The notes: a model not told the origin generated them from the letters alone. 64,000 nt of DNA from Micromonospora_H sonneratiae (GCF_042679305.1 NZ_JBHTMP010000026.1:1-64000), one strand, 5' to 3'; positions 43,870 to 52,647 are shown, counted from the stretch's first letter. Numbers and translations: made by a program.

Positions 43870-44419
43870 CCGGTGCCCCGCCCACACAGGGCCCATCGAC
43901 CCACCAGGGCTCCACCAGGTCGAGCGTCTCGTCGCCGAACGGGTTGACCCCCGGCCCGGCGGCCAGCGCGTGGCCCAGGTGCACGTGCAGGCACTTCACC
44001 CGGCCCGGCATTCCGCCGGCCGAGATCCCGTCGATCTCCGGCACCTCACCGACGGCCGCCCGCCGGGTCAGGTAGTCCTCGTGTGCCGCCCGGTAGCGCG
44101 CGGCCAACTCCGGATCGGCAGCCAGCCGCTCAGCCATCTCCTTCATCACCCCGGCCGACTCCAGCCGACTACAGGCTGCCGTGGCCCGGGGGCAGGTCAG
44201 GTAGAACAGGGTCGGGAACGGCGTACCGTCCGCCAGCCGTGGTGTGGTCTCCACCACGTCGGGAAGGCCGCACGGGCATCGGTGGGCCACCGCCCGGGTG
44301 CCGCGCGGCGGGCGTCCGAGCTGGGCGGCCACCGCAGCCAGGTCGCCCTCCGTGGCTGGTTCCCGCACCGGCGGAGGTACGTGGTCAGCCGCCGACTGCT
44401 CCGGCGGTACGACTGTCAC
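43862..44419 (-). CDS. DUF501 protein
   Basis: 185 residues. DUF501 is conserved in actinobacteria between ftsB and ppx; its function is unknown. The core has HRCPCGLPDVVETTPRL, PFPTLFYLTCPRA and GRVKCLHVHLGHALAAGPGVNP, with Cys and His residues that may bind metal. The GTG at 44419 overlaps the ftsB stop as GTGA. Confidence 0.93.
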   Translation of the reverse strand: MTVVPPEQSAADHVPPPVREPATEGDLAAVAAQLGRPPRGTRAVAHRCPCGLPDVVETTPRLADGTPFPTLFYLTCPRATAACSRLESAGVMKEMAERLAADPELAARYRAAHEDYLTRRAAVGEVPEIDGISAGGMPGRVKCLHVHLGHALAAGPGVNPFGDETLDLVEPWWVDGPCVGGAPDA

Positions 44420-45057
44420 TGCGCTGGCCTTTCGTTGGCGGCCTGGATGCTCGACCACAGGGTTCCGTACCAGGGATCGGTTGCGGGTTTCCGCCCCGCG
44501 TCCGGGTCGACCCCGGCATCCCGCGCGGCACCCTCCGGGTCGAAGATCACCACGTAGCCCTTCTCACCGGGCTCGAACATGTAGAACCGTGACTTCGCCT
44601 GGATCTTGACGTAGTCGTCGTCCCGCCACAGCGCCGCCTTCTCCGACAGCTTGCCGATCTCGTCGAGCTGGGCCCGCTGGGCCGCCTCCATCCGGTCGAT
44701 GTCGGCCTGCTGGTTGAGGTAGACCCGGACCGGATACGTGTAGGCGAGAGCAAGCGCGATCAGTACGGCCAGCAGCACCGTCGCCCGACCGGTGATCCGT
44801 CGGGGACGGGGTGCGGAGGTGCGCTTGACCGTTCCGGCGGCGGCTCTACGCGCCACTGCCGGACGGCTGACCGACCTGGGCTGGTCAGTGCCCCGGCCGG
44901 TGCCAGCGGTACGGGCCCGGGGCGATCCAGCTCGCGGCTCGGCGCGTACCCCGAGGTCGCGGGCCGTTGTCCGGACACCCCGGGTCCCGCCGACGCGCCC
45001 GGGCTGGCCGGGTCGGCGGGCCGGACGCTGACCGCCCGGTGTGCGGCGCTGGATCAT
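44416..45057 (-). CDS. ftsB: FtsB/DivIC-type septum formation initiator
   Basis: 213 residues. A basic, disordered 90-residue N-terminus precedes one membrane span (about 92-110) and a periplasmic coiled coil (about 112-140, NQQADIDRMEAAQRAQLDEI). FWPGE-like EPGEKGYVV follows. It is the divisome partner of FtsL and FtsQ. It starts 104 bp after the eno stop, beyond two hairpins. Confidence 0.9.
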   Translation of the reverse strand: MIQRRTPGGQRPARRPGQPGRVGGTRGVRTTARDLGVRAEPRAGSPRARTAGTGRGTDQPRSVSRPAVARRAAAGTVKRTSAPRPRRITGRATVLLAVLIALALAYTYPVRVYLNQQADIDRMEAAQRAQLDEIGKLSEKAALWRDDDYVKIQAKSRFYMFEPGEKGYVVIFDPEGAARDAGVDPDAGRKPATDPWYGTLWSSIQAANERPAQ

Positions 45058-45077
45058 CCTCGTCGCACCCTTCCCCC

Positions 45078-45103
45078 AACCCGCTGTGGTTTTTCAGCGG
45101 GTT
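45078..45103 (-). terminator. Hairpin in the eno-ftsB gap (distal)
   Basis: AACCCGCTG and CAGCGGGTT, an exact 9-bp stem with an 8-nt loop containing a T-run. It follows a longer hairpin nearer eno. Confidence 0.65.
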
Positions 45104-45119
45104 CGAAAATATTCGGCCC

Positions 45120-45147
45120 GGACCCGCTGGTATCGACCAGCGGGTCC
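45120..45147 (-). terminator. 11-bp hairpin just downstream of eno
   Basis: GGACCCGCTGG and its exact complement CCAGCGGGTCC with a 6-nt loop, 14 bp past the eno stop. The two hairpins share the CCCGCTG word. Confidence 0.8.
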
Positions 45148-45161
45148 GGATCCTAGCTGGT

Positions 45162-46445
45162 TCAGGCAGAACGGTAGCGCGGGAACGCACCCGCACCGGC
45201 GTAGCGGGCCGCGTCGGCCAGCTCCTCCTCGATGCGCAGCAGCTGGTTGTACTTGGCGACCCGCTCGGAGCGGGCCGGAGCACCGGTCTTGATCTGGCCG
45301 CAGCCCATGGCGACGGCCAGGTCGGCGATCGTGGTGTCCTCGGTCTCACCCGACCGGTGGCTCATCATGCACCGGAAGTTGGCGCGGTGGGCCAGGTCGA
45401 CCGCGTCGAAGGTCTCGGTGAGCGAGCCGATCTGGTTGACCTTCACCAGTACGGCGTTGGCCGCCTTCTCCGCGATGCCCCGGGCGATCCGCTGCGGGTT
45501 GGTGACGAACAGGTCGTCGCCGACGATCTGGATCCGGTCGCCGATCGAGGCGGTGAGGGCGGCCCAGCCGCTCCAGTCGTCCTCGGAGAGCGGGTCCTCG
45601 ATCGACACGATCGGGTACGCGTCGATCAGCTTGTGGTAGTAGTTGGTCATCTCGTCGGCCGACTTGGTGCCGCCCTCGAACGTGTAGGAGCCGTTCTCGA
45701 AGAACTCGGTGGCCGCCACGTCGAGTGCGAACACGATGTCGGTGCCGACCCGGTAGCCGGCCTTCTCGACCGCCTCGGCGATCAGGTCCAGGGCAGCCGA
45801 GTTGGTGGGCAGGTCGGGCGCGAAGCCACCCTCGTCGCCCAGCCCGGTGCCGAGCCCCTTCTTCTTCAACACCGACTTGAGCGCGTGGTAGACCTCGGTG
45901 CCCGAGCGCAGTGCCTCGCGGAAGGTCGGCGCGCCGATCGGCGCGATCATGAATTCCTGGATGTCGACGTTGGAGTCGGCGTGCGCGCCACCGTTGAGGA
46001 TGTTCATCATCGGTACCGGCAGCAGGTGGGCGTTGGGGCCGCCCAGGTAGCGGAACAGGCTCAGGTCGGCGCTCTTCGCCGCCGCCTTGGCGACTGCGAG
46101 AGACACCCCCAGGATGGCGTTGGCGCCGAGCCCGGACTTGTCGGCCGTCCCGTCGATGTCGAGCATCCGCTGGTCGATCAGACGCTGCTCGCTGGCCTCG
46201 TAGCCGATGATCTCGTCGACGATCCGGTCCTCGACGTTGGCGACCGCCTTCTCCACGCCCTTGCCCTGGTAACGGTCGGCGTCGCCGTCACGCAACTCGA
46301 CGGCCTCGAATGCGCCGGTGGACGCACCGGACGGCACCGCAGCACGGGCGATGGTGCCGTCGTCCAGCCCGATCTCGACCTCGACGGTCGGGTTGCCTCG
46401 TGAGTCGAGAATCTCCCGGGCGACGATTCCCTCAATGGTGGCCAC
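45162..46445 (-). CDS. eno: Enolase
   Basis: 427 residues. It dehydrates 2-phosphoglycerate to PEP in glycolysis. Metal and catalytic motifs are intact: SGASTG, GGAHADSN, the GDEGGFAPDL glutamate, SIEDPLSEDDW, LVKVNQIGSLTE (catalytic Lys) and MMSHRSGETED. The GTG at 46445 is preceded by GAGGAG 7-8 nt upstream and gives the usual VATIEGIVAREI start; an open frame to 46622 is not coding. It diverges from the lipoprotein gene across 213 bp with no clear further gene. Confidence 0.98.
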   Translation of the reverse strand: MATIEGIVAREILDSRGNPTVEVEIGLDDGTIARAAVPSGASTGAFEAVELRDGDADRYQGKGVEKAVANVEDRIVDEIIGYEASEQRLIDQRMLDIDGTADKSGLGANAILGVSLAVAKAAAKSADLSLFRYLGGPNAHLLPVPMMNILNGGAHADSNVDIQEFMIAPIGAPTFREALRSGTEVYHALKSVLKKKGLGTGLGDEGGFAPDLPTNSAALDLIAEAVEKAGYRVGTDIVFALDVAATEFFENGSYTFEGGTKSADEMTNYYHKLIDAYPIVSIEDPLSEDDWSGWAALTASIGDRIQIVGDDLFVTNPQRIARGIAEKAANAVLVKVNQIGSLTETFDAVDLAHRANFRCMMSHRSGETEDTTIADLAVAMGCGQIKTGAPARSERVAKYNQLLRIEEELADAARYAGAGAFPRYRSA

Positions 46446-46658
46446 TGTGTCGCTCCTCGTTTTTGATTTCAGTCCGGTCCGATAGGGCCGCGACGGTGCG
46501 GCTGAGGCGTTCCGCCAAGCAGCGTATCCGGCGACGCCGGGATACCGGGCGTGGCCTCCTGGGTCCGTCCCGTTCGGGGCGACTACGTGACATTCTGGGA
46601 CGCTCTCGACACTGAACGGCAACCGGTTTGCGCCTGATCCGCCCTATCGACAAGGCTA

Positions 46659-47369
46659 GTGAGCATGTCCGCCGCCTCGACCCCGCTTCGCGTCCTCACG
46701 GGATCGATCCTCGCCGTACTGCTACTCACCGGCTGTCAGGCCATCGAGGATGGCAGTCGAGTGATCAGCCGCGCCGACCTGGTCAACGATCTCGCATCCC
46801 GGCTCGACCGCGCCACCGAACTGACCTACTCAGCGGAGTACCAGTTGACCGGTGGTGAGAGTGCCTCGATCGCACAGACGCAGGAGCCGCTCCAGGCAGC
46901 TTACAGCTACCCGGGCGGCAAGCTGACCGTCAGTGCCGAGGCAACCACCGAGTGCCAGACCGCAGGTCCGAAGCCGAGCTGCATCCTCGACGCGCCCCCG
47001 GCGCAGACGAACCGGCCGTCGGTCACCGTCTTCACCAACGCCAACAAGCGAGGCCTGGTCACGCCACCGGTGGTCATCGGCCTGCTCACCGCCGCCGCGC
47101 TCGACCCGAACGCGGACATCGAACAGACCGACACCACCATCGCCGGCCGGCATGCGACCTGCGTACGGGTCGCCGGGGTCGACGACGCCCCCACCTCCCA
47201 GTTCAACGCCTGTGTAACAGCCGAGGGAGTGTTGGGCCAGTTCACCGGCACCCTCGACGGAAACGCGGTCGAGATGGCGTTGAGCCGTTACCGGAACACC
47301 GTGGACGGCAGCGTCTTCGAACTGCCCAGCGGAGCCACGGTCATCGACCAGCGGCCCGGCACGAAGTGA
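46659..47369 (+). CDS. Lipoprotein of the LppX/LprAFG-like type
   Basis: 236 residues. Signal peptide with lipobox LLTGC (Cys26). The mature part (ISRADLVNDLASRLDRATELTYSAEYQLTGG...) resembles actinobacterial outer-surface lipoproteins with a fold like LolA/LppX, though this is a weak match. Four further Cys residues may form disulfides. GTG start at 46659. The stop overlaps the nudC GTG (GTGA at 47366). Confidence 0.8.
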   Translation: MSMSAASTPLRVLTGSILAVLLLTGCQAIEDGSRVISRADLVNDLASRLDRATELTYSAEYQLTGGESASIAQTQEPLQAAYSYPGGKLTVSAEATTECQTAGPKPSCILDAPPAQTNRPSVTVFTNANKRGLVTPPVVIGLLTAAALDPNADIEQTDTTIAGRHATCVRVAGVDDAPTSQFNACVTAEGVLGQFTGTLDGNAVEMALSRYRNTVDGSVFELPSGATVIDQRPGTK

Positions 47370-48319
47370 GCCCCGACCGGAGGCGGGCCGGAGGGCAGAT
47401 CACCATCGCACCCGAGCCCGTCCCGGACCCACCGCCCCACTTCGGCGCAGCCGATGCGCCCCGCTTCGGCGCAGCAACCGACGCGCCCCGCTTCGGCGCA
47501 ACCGGTCCGCCACGGTTCATCCCGGACGCCACAGCCGGACCCGCCCGGCCGGACGAGCGGTGCCTGGTCGTAGCGGGCCGGGAACTCCTGCTGGGCACCG
47601 ATGGCCGGTTCCCGACAGTCGCCGACCTCCCGGCCGGGACAGAGTGGATCCCGCTGGGGCAGCTCGACGGTTCCCGGGTGTGGGCCGCCGCCCTGCCGGA
47701 AACCGACGACGCACTCGGTTCCTGGTACGGCTGGCCGGCACTGGCCGCGCAGGTCGACGAGCCGCTGGCTGCCCTCGCCAGCCGGGCGTTGCAGGTGGTG
47801 ACCTGGCGACGTACCCACCGCTTCTGCGGGGCCTGTACGGCGGAACTCGCCGACGTGCCGGGGGAACACGCCCGGCGTTGCCCGACCTGCGACCTGTACG
47901 TCCCGATGCAACTCTCCCCCGCCGTACTGGTTGCGATCACCCGCCCCGGCACCGGCGACCAGCCCGACGAACTGCTCCTGGTCCGGCACTCGTACGGCCC
48001 GACCGAGCTCTGGGCGCTGATCGCCGGGTTCGTCGAGACGGGCGAGACCCTTGAGGAAGCGGCCTGCCGGGAGGCAGGTGAGGAGGTCGGCCTCGACATC
48101 TCCGGGCTGGCCTACTTCGGCAGCCAGCCCTGGGCCATGTCCGGGCCAGGCGTCCTGTTGGCCGGGTTCACCGCCGTGGTCCGTGACCCGGCCGCCGAGC
48201 CACAGGTCGACGGCCGGGAGCTGACCGAGGCACGGTGGTTCCCGCTGGACGCGCTGCCGCCCGAACTGCCGCCCACGTATTCGATCTCCCGGTGGCTGAT
48301 CGAGCACGTACGGTCGTAG
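47366..48319 (+). CDS. nudC: NudC-type NAD(+) diphosphatase (Nudix)
   Basis: 317 residues. It cleaves NADH or NAD caps of RNA. A zinc ribbon (FCGACTAEL ... RRCPTCDLY) separates an N-terminal domain from the Nudix domain. The Nudix box GFVETGETLEEAACREAGEEVGLD is complete, and SQPWAMSG matches the NudC-specific SQPWPFPxS only in its first half. The N-terminus has repeats of the type APRFGAATD. The start is the GTG at 47366, overlapping the lipoprotein stop. The 3' end carries a 30-bp tandem duplication including the stop. Confidence 0.92.
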   Translation: MSPDRRRAGGQITIAPEPVPDPPPHFGAADAPRFGAATDAPRFGATGPPRFIPDATAGPARPDERCLVVAGRELLLGTDGRFPTVADLPAGTEWIPLGQLDGSRVWAAALPETDDALGSWYGWPALAAQVDEPLAALASRALQVVTWRRTHRFCGACTAELADVPGEHARRCPTCDLYVPMQLSPAVLVAITRPGTGDQPDELLLVRHSYGPTELWALIAGFVETGETLEEAACREAGEEVGLDISGLAYFGSQPWAMSGPGVLLAGFTAVVRDPAAEPQVDGRELTEARWFPLDALPPELPPTYSISRWLIEHVRS

Positions 48320-48357
48320 GGCTGGCAGATCGAGCACGTACGGTCGCAGGGCTGGCG
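48298..48357. repeat. 30-bp tandem duplication across the nudC stop
   Basis: Two copies (48298-48327 and 48328-48357) differ at two bases; the TAG stop of nudC is in the first and reads CAG in the second. Confidence 0.93.
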
Positions 48358-48382
48358 GAACAGCGCGGAAAGGTCGTGCCGG

Positions 48383-50002
48383 TCAGACGCCGAGCAGGGT
48401 ACGCAGGTGTCGGGGCGGCGGGGAGCCGTGCGCCAGCATCGCATCGTGCCACTGGCGGACCGAGGTTCCCTCGGGGCGTAGCGCCGCGACCCCGGCGACC
48501 TCGGTGTAACCGACGAAGTACGTCGACAGCTGCGTCGAGGTGAGCAGCACCCGACGCCACTTGCCGGCGGCCTCGCCCTCCTCCTGGAACGTACGCTCGG
48601 TCATCAACGCCATCGCCTCCGCCTCGGGCATCTGCTCGCAGTGCACCAGCTGATCCAGGATCGCGTTGAGGCACATCCGCAGCCGCATCTTGAGCTGCTG
48701 GATCCGTACCGGCAGACCGCCGAAGCCGAGGCCGACCATCATCTCCTCGGCGTACACCGCCCAGCCTTCCACGAACGGGCCGGACCAGCCGAGCGATCGG
48801 ACCCGGGTGCTGCCCCGGTAGCGGCGGGCGTGGGCGAGTTGCAGGAAGTGACCGGGCATCGCCTCGTGCACGGTCAGGTTCCGGATCAGGTGGTTGTTGT
48901 ACTCCCGGTAGAACGACTCGACCTGCTGGGCCGACCAGTCGGCGGGCGTGGGCGCGATGCAGTAGAAGGTCGGCACGGCAGCGGTCTCCAGCGGGCCGGG
49001 CGGATCGCAGTAGGCGATCGCCACCCCCCGGGCGAACTCGGGCATTTCCGCGATCACGCACGGGTCGTCCAGGATGGTCACCAGGTCCTGCTGGCGGACG
49101 AAGTCGGTCGCCTCGGTGAGCGTACGTTCCGCCAGCGCCACGATCGTCGAGTTGTCCGGGTGATCGGCGGCCAACCGGTCCAGCGCCTGGCGTACCGTCT
49201 CGTCGGTGGCCGGGCCGCCGATCAGGGCGACCGACGCCGCCCGTAGTTCCTCGATCGTCCGGTCGAGGGTGTCCCAGGCCCGGTCGAGCACCTGCGCGGC
49301 GGAGAGTTCGGTGTCCAGGGTGTGCCAGAGCCGGGCCTCCCAGAGCCGGCGACCCAGCCGGGGGTCACGACCCGGCCCGGTTTCCTCGCGCAGACCGGCC
49401 CGCAGCCATTCGGCGAACTCCTCCAGCGCCCGTACCGCCTCCCGGGCGGCCGGTTCGACCTCGCCCCGCAGACCGGGCGACTCGGCCAGCAGGGTGGGCA
49501 GTTCACTTCGAACCAGCTCCGCCGTACCCAGGAACTGCCCGACCGCCGTCTCCGCGTGGATCCTCGGCATGTCGCGCAGCGTCGCCCGCGCGGTCGACAG
49601 CGCGTCCGGTACGGCGGACAGCCGGCCCGTCAGGCTCAGCAGGCGTACGTCCGCCGGGGCGAACGGCCGGGACAGCAGGCCGTGCAGCAGCATTCCCGGG
49701 TTGTGCCGCAGCGGGTCCCACTCGTGGTCACGAACCTCGGTCAACTCGAACAGGCTGCGGTCGACGAGTGCGGTCAGTACCTCGTGGTCGACCTGCTCCG
49801 CCCGGTCGAGGGTGTCGACCTCCACCTCGGAAAGGGCGTTGGCCGCGTCCCGCAGCATCGCCACGTCGGCGGCGACCGTGTCGGCGGAGAAGTCCGGTAG
49901 CCGGTCGTCGAACCGATGGTCACCGGTTTCAGCAGCCAGCGTAGGGTTGCTGGCCAGTATCGCATCGACAATTTTGTCGGCGATGGGAACAAAGGGTGGC
50001 AT
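48383..50002 (-). CDS. DUF885 protein, putative peptidase
   Basis: 539 residues, the usual DUF885 length. These are largely helical proteins related to zinc carboxypeptidases. The motif LTVHEAMPGHFLQLAH near residue 375 is the HExxxGH-type signature with metal-binding His and Glu. RSLGWSGPFVEGWAVYAEEMM further on is also typical. Its substrate is unknown and there is no signal peptide, so it is cytoplasmic. It reads leftwards from 50002 and is convergent with nudC; the MocR gene ends 9 bp upstream of its start. Confidence 0.9.
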   Translation of the reverse strand: MPPFVPIADKIVDAILASNPTLAAETGDHRFDDRLPDFSADTVAADVAMLRDAANALSEVEVDTLDRAEQVDHEVLTALVDRSLFELTEVRDHEWDPLRHNPGMLLHGLLSRPFAPADVRLLSLTGRLSAVPDALSTARATLRDMPRIHAETAVGQFLGTAELVRSELPTLLAESPGLRGEVEPAAREAVRALEEFAEWLRAGLREETGPGRDPRLGRRLWEARLWHTLDTELSAAQVLDRAWDTLDRTIEELRAASVALIGGPATDETVRQALDRLAADHPDNSTIVALAERTLTEATDFVRQQDLVTILDDPCVIAEMPEFARGVAIAYCDPPGPLETAAVPTFYCIAPTPADWSAQQVESFYREYNNHLIRNLTVHEAMPGHFLQLAHARRYRGSTRVRSLGWSGPFVEGWAVYAEEMMVGLGFGGLPVRIQQLKMRLRMCLNAILDQLVHCEQMPEAEAMALMTERTFQEEGEAAGKWRRVLLTSTQLSTYFVGYTEVAGVAALRPEGTSVRQWHDAMLAHGSPPPRHLRTLLGV

Positions 50003-50011
50003 ACGCCCAAC

Positions 50012-51571
50012 CTAATCGATCAGCGTCGCCAATGTTCGTATCGCACGGACCAGCTCATCGGGTGAGTGCGCGGCATAGCCCAGGGCCAGGCCGGGTGGTC
50101 CGGGCCGGCGTTGGCTTCCCTCGGTGTCCGATCCCCCAGCAGCCGGGACGGGCATCCGCAGTCGGGACAGTGGGACCGGCCCGAGGCCGGCGGCGCGGGC
50201 GGCGCGGGTCAGCGCCGCGTCGTCGACATCGGCAGGCAGCTCCACCACGAGGTGCAGGCCGGCCGCGATCCCGGAGATCTGGACCGCCGGCAGGTACCGC
50301 CGTAACGCGTCGACCATGGCGTCACGGCGCTGCCGGTGCACCCGACGGGCGCGGCGCAGGTGCCGGTCGTAGCCGCCGCTGGCCAGCAACTCGGCGAACG
50401 CCATCTGTTCCAGCACCGGCCCGCCGAGGTCGGCCGAGAACTTGGCGGTACGCGCCGCCGCCCGCAGACGCGGGGGTGCGGCCAGCCAGCCGAGTCGCAT
50501 CGCCGGGGCGAGCGCCTTGCTGACCGAGCCGACATGGGCCACCAGGTCCGGGGCAAGTCCCTGGAGGCAGCCTACGGGGTCCCGGTCGTAACGGAACTCG
50601 GCGTCGTAGTCGTCCTCCACGATCATCCCGTCGACGCGGCGTGCCCAGGCCAACAGGGCGGTACGACGGCTCGGGGCCAGCACGACGCCGGTGGGGAACT
50701 GGTGTGCCGGGGTGACCACGACCGCACGTACCCCGGTCCGGTCCAACGCGGCGACGTCCAGCCCGTCGGCGTCGACCGGCACCGGAACCGGTCGCAGCCC
50801 CAGGGTGGTCAGATGTTCCCGGATGCCGACGCTGCCCGGGTCCTCGAACCCCACCGTGCTGTCGCCCCGGGCGCGTAGTGCCGCCGCGACCAGGTAGAAC
50901 GCCTGCGCCGCCCCGGTGGTGACCAGCAGGTCGGCCGGGTCGACCCGGGCGGACCGTACCCGGCCGAGATAGTTGGCCAGTTCGGTCCGCAACCGTGGTG
51001 CCCCGGCCGGGTCGCCGTAGTCGAGGGCCGCGTCGGGCAACGAGAGCAGCGCCCGCTCGTACGCCCGACGCCACTGTTCCCGGGGGAACATCGCAGGGTC
51101 GGGCACGCCCGGCCGCAACGGCACCACTCCAAGATCGCGATAATCCGGGAGTACGCCTCGCGTGTCGTCGGCGTGTTGCGCCACGTCCCCACCGATCACC
51201 GCGATCTTGCCGGGCTGACCGTCGGGCCGACTGCTGATCTTGCCGGGCTGACCGTCGGGCCGACTGCTGATCTTGCCGGGCTGACCGTCGGGCCGACGAC
51301 TTCCGGCAGGTGTGGCGGCAGGCGTGCTGGCGACCGTGGTACCTGAACCGCGTCGGGCCACCAGCCGCCCCTCGGCGACCAGTTGCTCGTACGCCTCGAC
51401 CACCACGCCCCGCGACAGCCGCAGGTCGGCGGCGAGTCCCCGGCTGGCCGGCAGGCGGGTGCCCGGCGCGAGTCGACCCTGCACGATCGCGTCCCGCAGC
51501 GCGGCGGTGAGCTGAGCGGAAAGACCCGGCCGGCTTCGATCAAGTTCGATCAGTGTCTCCAGAGTCGACAA
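50012..51571 (-). CDS. MocR-type GntR regulator, contains a TTA codon
   Basis: 519 residues. The N-terminal GntR winged helix (about 10-75) has QLTAALRDAIVQGRLAPG and LPASRGLAADL. The C-terminal aminotransferase-like domain binds PLP through the Lys in SVSKALAPAMRLG. A linker between them carries three 11-residue repeats (RPDGQPGKISS). The TTG at 51571 follows GGAGGGG by 6-7 nt. Leu423 is encoded by TTA (50303-50305). It diverges from an EamA transporter gene that it probably controls. Confidence 0.93.
   Translation of the reverse strand: MSTLETLIELDRSRPGLSAQLTAALRDAIVQGRLAPGTRLPASRGLAADLRLSRGVVVEAYEQLVAEGRLVARRGSGTTVASTPAATPAGSRRPDGQPGKISSRPDGQPGKISSRPDGQPGKIAVIGGDVAQHADDTRGVLPDYRDLGVVPLRPGVPDPAMFPREQWRRAYERALLSLPDAALDYGDPAGAPRLRTELANYLGRVRSARVDPADLLVTTGAAQAFYLVAAALRARGDSTVGFEDPGSVGIREHLTTLGLRPVPVPVDADGLDVAALDRTGVRAVVVTPAHQFPTGVVLAPSRRTALLAWARRVDGMIVEDDYDAEFRYDRDPVGCLQGLAPDLVAHVGSVSKALAPAMRLGWLAAPPRLRAAARTAKFSADLGGPVLEQMAFAELLASGGYDRHLRRARRVHRQRRDAMVDALRRYLPAVQISGIAAGLHLVVELPADVDDAALTRAARAAGLGPVPLSRLRMPVPAAGGSDTEGSQRRPGPPGLALGYAAHSPDELVRAIRTLATLID
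51203..51297. repeat. 33-bp tandem repeat in the MocR linker (about 3 copies)
   Basis: Copies begin at 51203, 51236 and 51269. The first two are identical; the third is cut short near 51297. The repeat keeps frame and encodes 11-residue units in the linker between the DNA-binding and PLP domains, a length-tolerant position. Confidence 0.95.
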
Positions 51572-51632
51572 TTGGTCCCCTCCAGCACGATCAGATTGGA
51601 CCTGAACAATGGTCCAACTGGACCCTAGCGTC
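51571..51632. promoter_or_regulatory. MocR/EamA divergent operator
   Basis: TTGGACC (51596) and GGTCCAA (51611) form a perfect inverted repeat with an 8-bp spacer. Further GGTCC/GGACC half-sites lie at 51574 and 51619. TAGCGT (51626-51631) is 7 nt before the GTG at 51639 and may be the EamA -10 box. MocR proteins commonly bind such repeats. Confidence 0.65.
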
Positions 51633-51638
51633 GAGCGG

Positions 51639-52634
51639 GTGAACACCAGGGACATCCGGGCTGTTCTGCTCTGCGTCGCCGGAATGGCGATCGTCGGCAG
51701 CTCGGTCTCCATCAGCCAACTCATCCTCGACTACCCACCGCTCACCGGTCAGACGCTCCGCTATGCGCTGGCGGCCGTCGTACTCCTCGCCATCGCCCGC
51801 TGGTTCCCGCAGTTCGGTGGAACGGGTCAACCTGGCACGGGCGGTCGGCCGACCCGACGTGAGTGGGGCATCCTGACCGCCCTGGCAGCCACCGGCCTGG
51901 CCGCCTTCAACGCCTGCATACTCGTCGCCCTGCCACATGCCGACCCGGCCGTCGTCGGCACCGTCATCGGCGCGGCCCCGCTGGGCCTGGCCCTGATCGG
52001 CCCGCTGCTGCGGGGCGGTCGCCCGACCGTACGACTGGTGGTCGCGGCCGGCATCGTCGTGGCCGGCACCGCCGGAGTGCACGGCAGCGGGCGGGCGGAC
52101 CCGATCGGCCTGCTGGCCTCGCTCGGTGCGTTCGGCGGCGAGATCGCGTTCTCGCTGCTAGCCGCAGCCGTGCTTCCGAGACTCGGCGCGGTACGGGTGG
52201 CCGCCTACAGCTGCGCGCTGGCCGTACCGCTGCTGCTGCTCTCGGCCGTCGCGGTCGGTGAGCCCACCCGGTGGCGGTTGCCGACCGCGGTGGAGGGGGC
52301 CACGCTCGGCTACCTGGCCGGACTGATGACGGTGGTGGCCTTCCTGGCCTGGTTCACCGGGCTACGCCACCTCGGCGTCGAACGGGCCGGCATCCTCGTC
52401 GGGCTGATGCCGGTGGCCACCCTGGTCACCGCTGCGATCCAGGCCGGACGGCTACCGGACCCCGGGCAGAGCCTCGGCGTACTGGTGGTCGCGTCCGGGC
52501 TGGCCATCGGCCTGACCGCCCGTTCAACCGCCACCCCCACCGACACCCCCACCGCCCCAGCCCACCCAGCCCACCCAGCCCACCCAGTTGATCATGAAGT
52601 TATCGCCGCCCAGACCGGCCAAACACGACAATAA
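51639..52634 (+). CDS. EamA family (DMT superfamily) transporter
   Basis: 331 residues with ten predicted membrane spans in two EamA repeats. It exports small metabolites; the MocR neighbour hints at an amine or vitamin-B6-linked substrate. The GTG at 51639 is preferred over ATG at 51609, because the latter lies inside the operator and a TAGCGT box would give a leaderless mRNA from the former. The C-terminal 30 residues are low-complexity (APAHPAHPAHPVDHEV) and run into an inverted repeat. Confidence 0.88.
   Translation: MNTRDIRAVLLCVAGMAIVGSSVSISQLILDYPPLTGQTLRYALAAVVLLAIARWFPQFGGTGQPGTGGRPTRREWGILTALAATGLAAFNACILVALPHADPAVVGTVIGAAPLGLALIGPLLRGGRPTVRLVVAAGIVVAGTAGVHGSGRADPIGLLASLGAFGGEIAFSLLAAAVLPRLGAVRVAAYSCALAVPLLLLSAVAVGEPTRWRLPTAVEGATLGYLAGLMTVVAFLAWFTGLRHLGVERAGILVGLMPVATLVTAAIQAGRLPDPGQSLGVLVVASGLAIGLTARSTATPTDTPTAPAHPAHPAHPVDHEVIAAQTGQTRQ
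52552..52586. repeat. 9-bp repeats at the EamA C-terminus
   Basis: About three tandem CCCAGCCCA-type units encode His-Pro-Ala repeats at the end of the EamA protein, directly before the 17-bp inverted repeat. Confidence 0.8.
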
Positions 52635-52647
52635 CTTCATGATCAAC
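52587..52647. terminator. 17-bp AT-rich inverted repeat shared by EamA and mazG
   Basis: GTTGATCATGAAGTTAT (52587) and its exact complement ATAACTTCATGATCAAC (52631) with a 27-nt loop. The left arm encodes EamA residues and the right arm contains the mazG stop, so both convergent genes end inside it. It is far richer in A and T than its surroundings. Confidence 0.85.
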
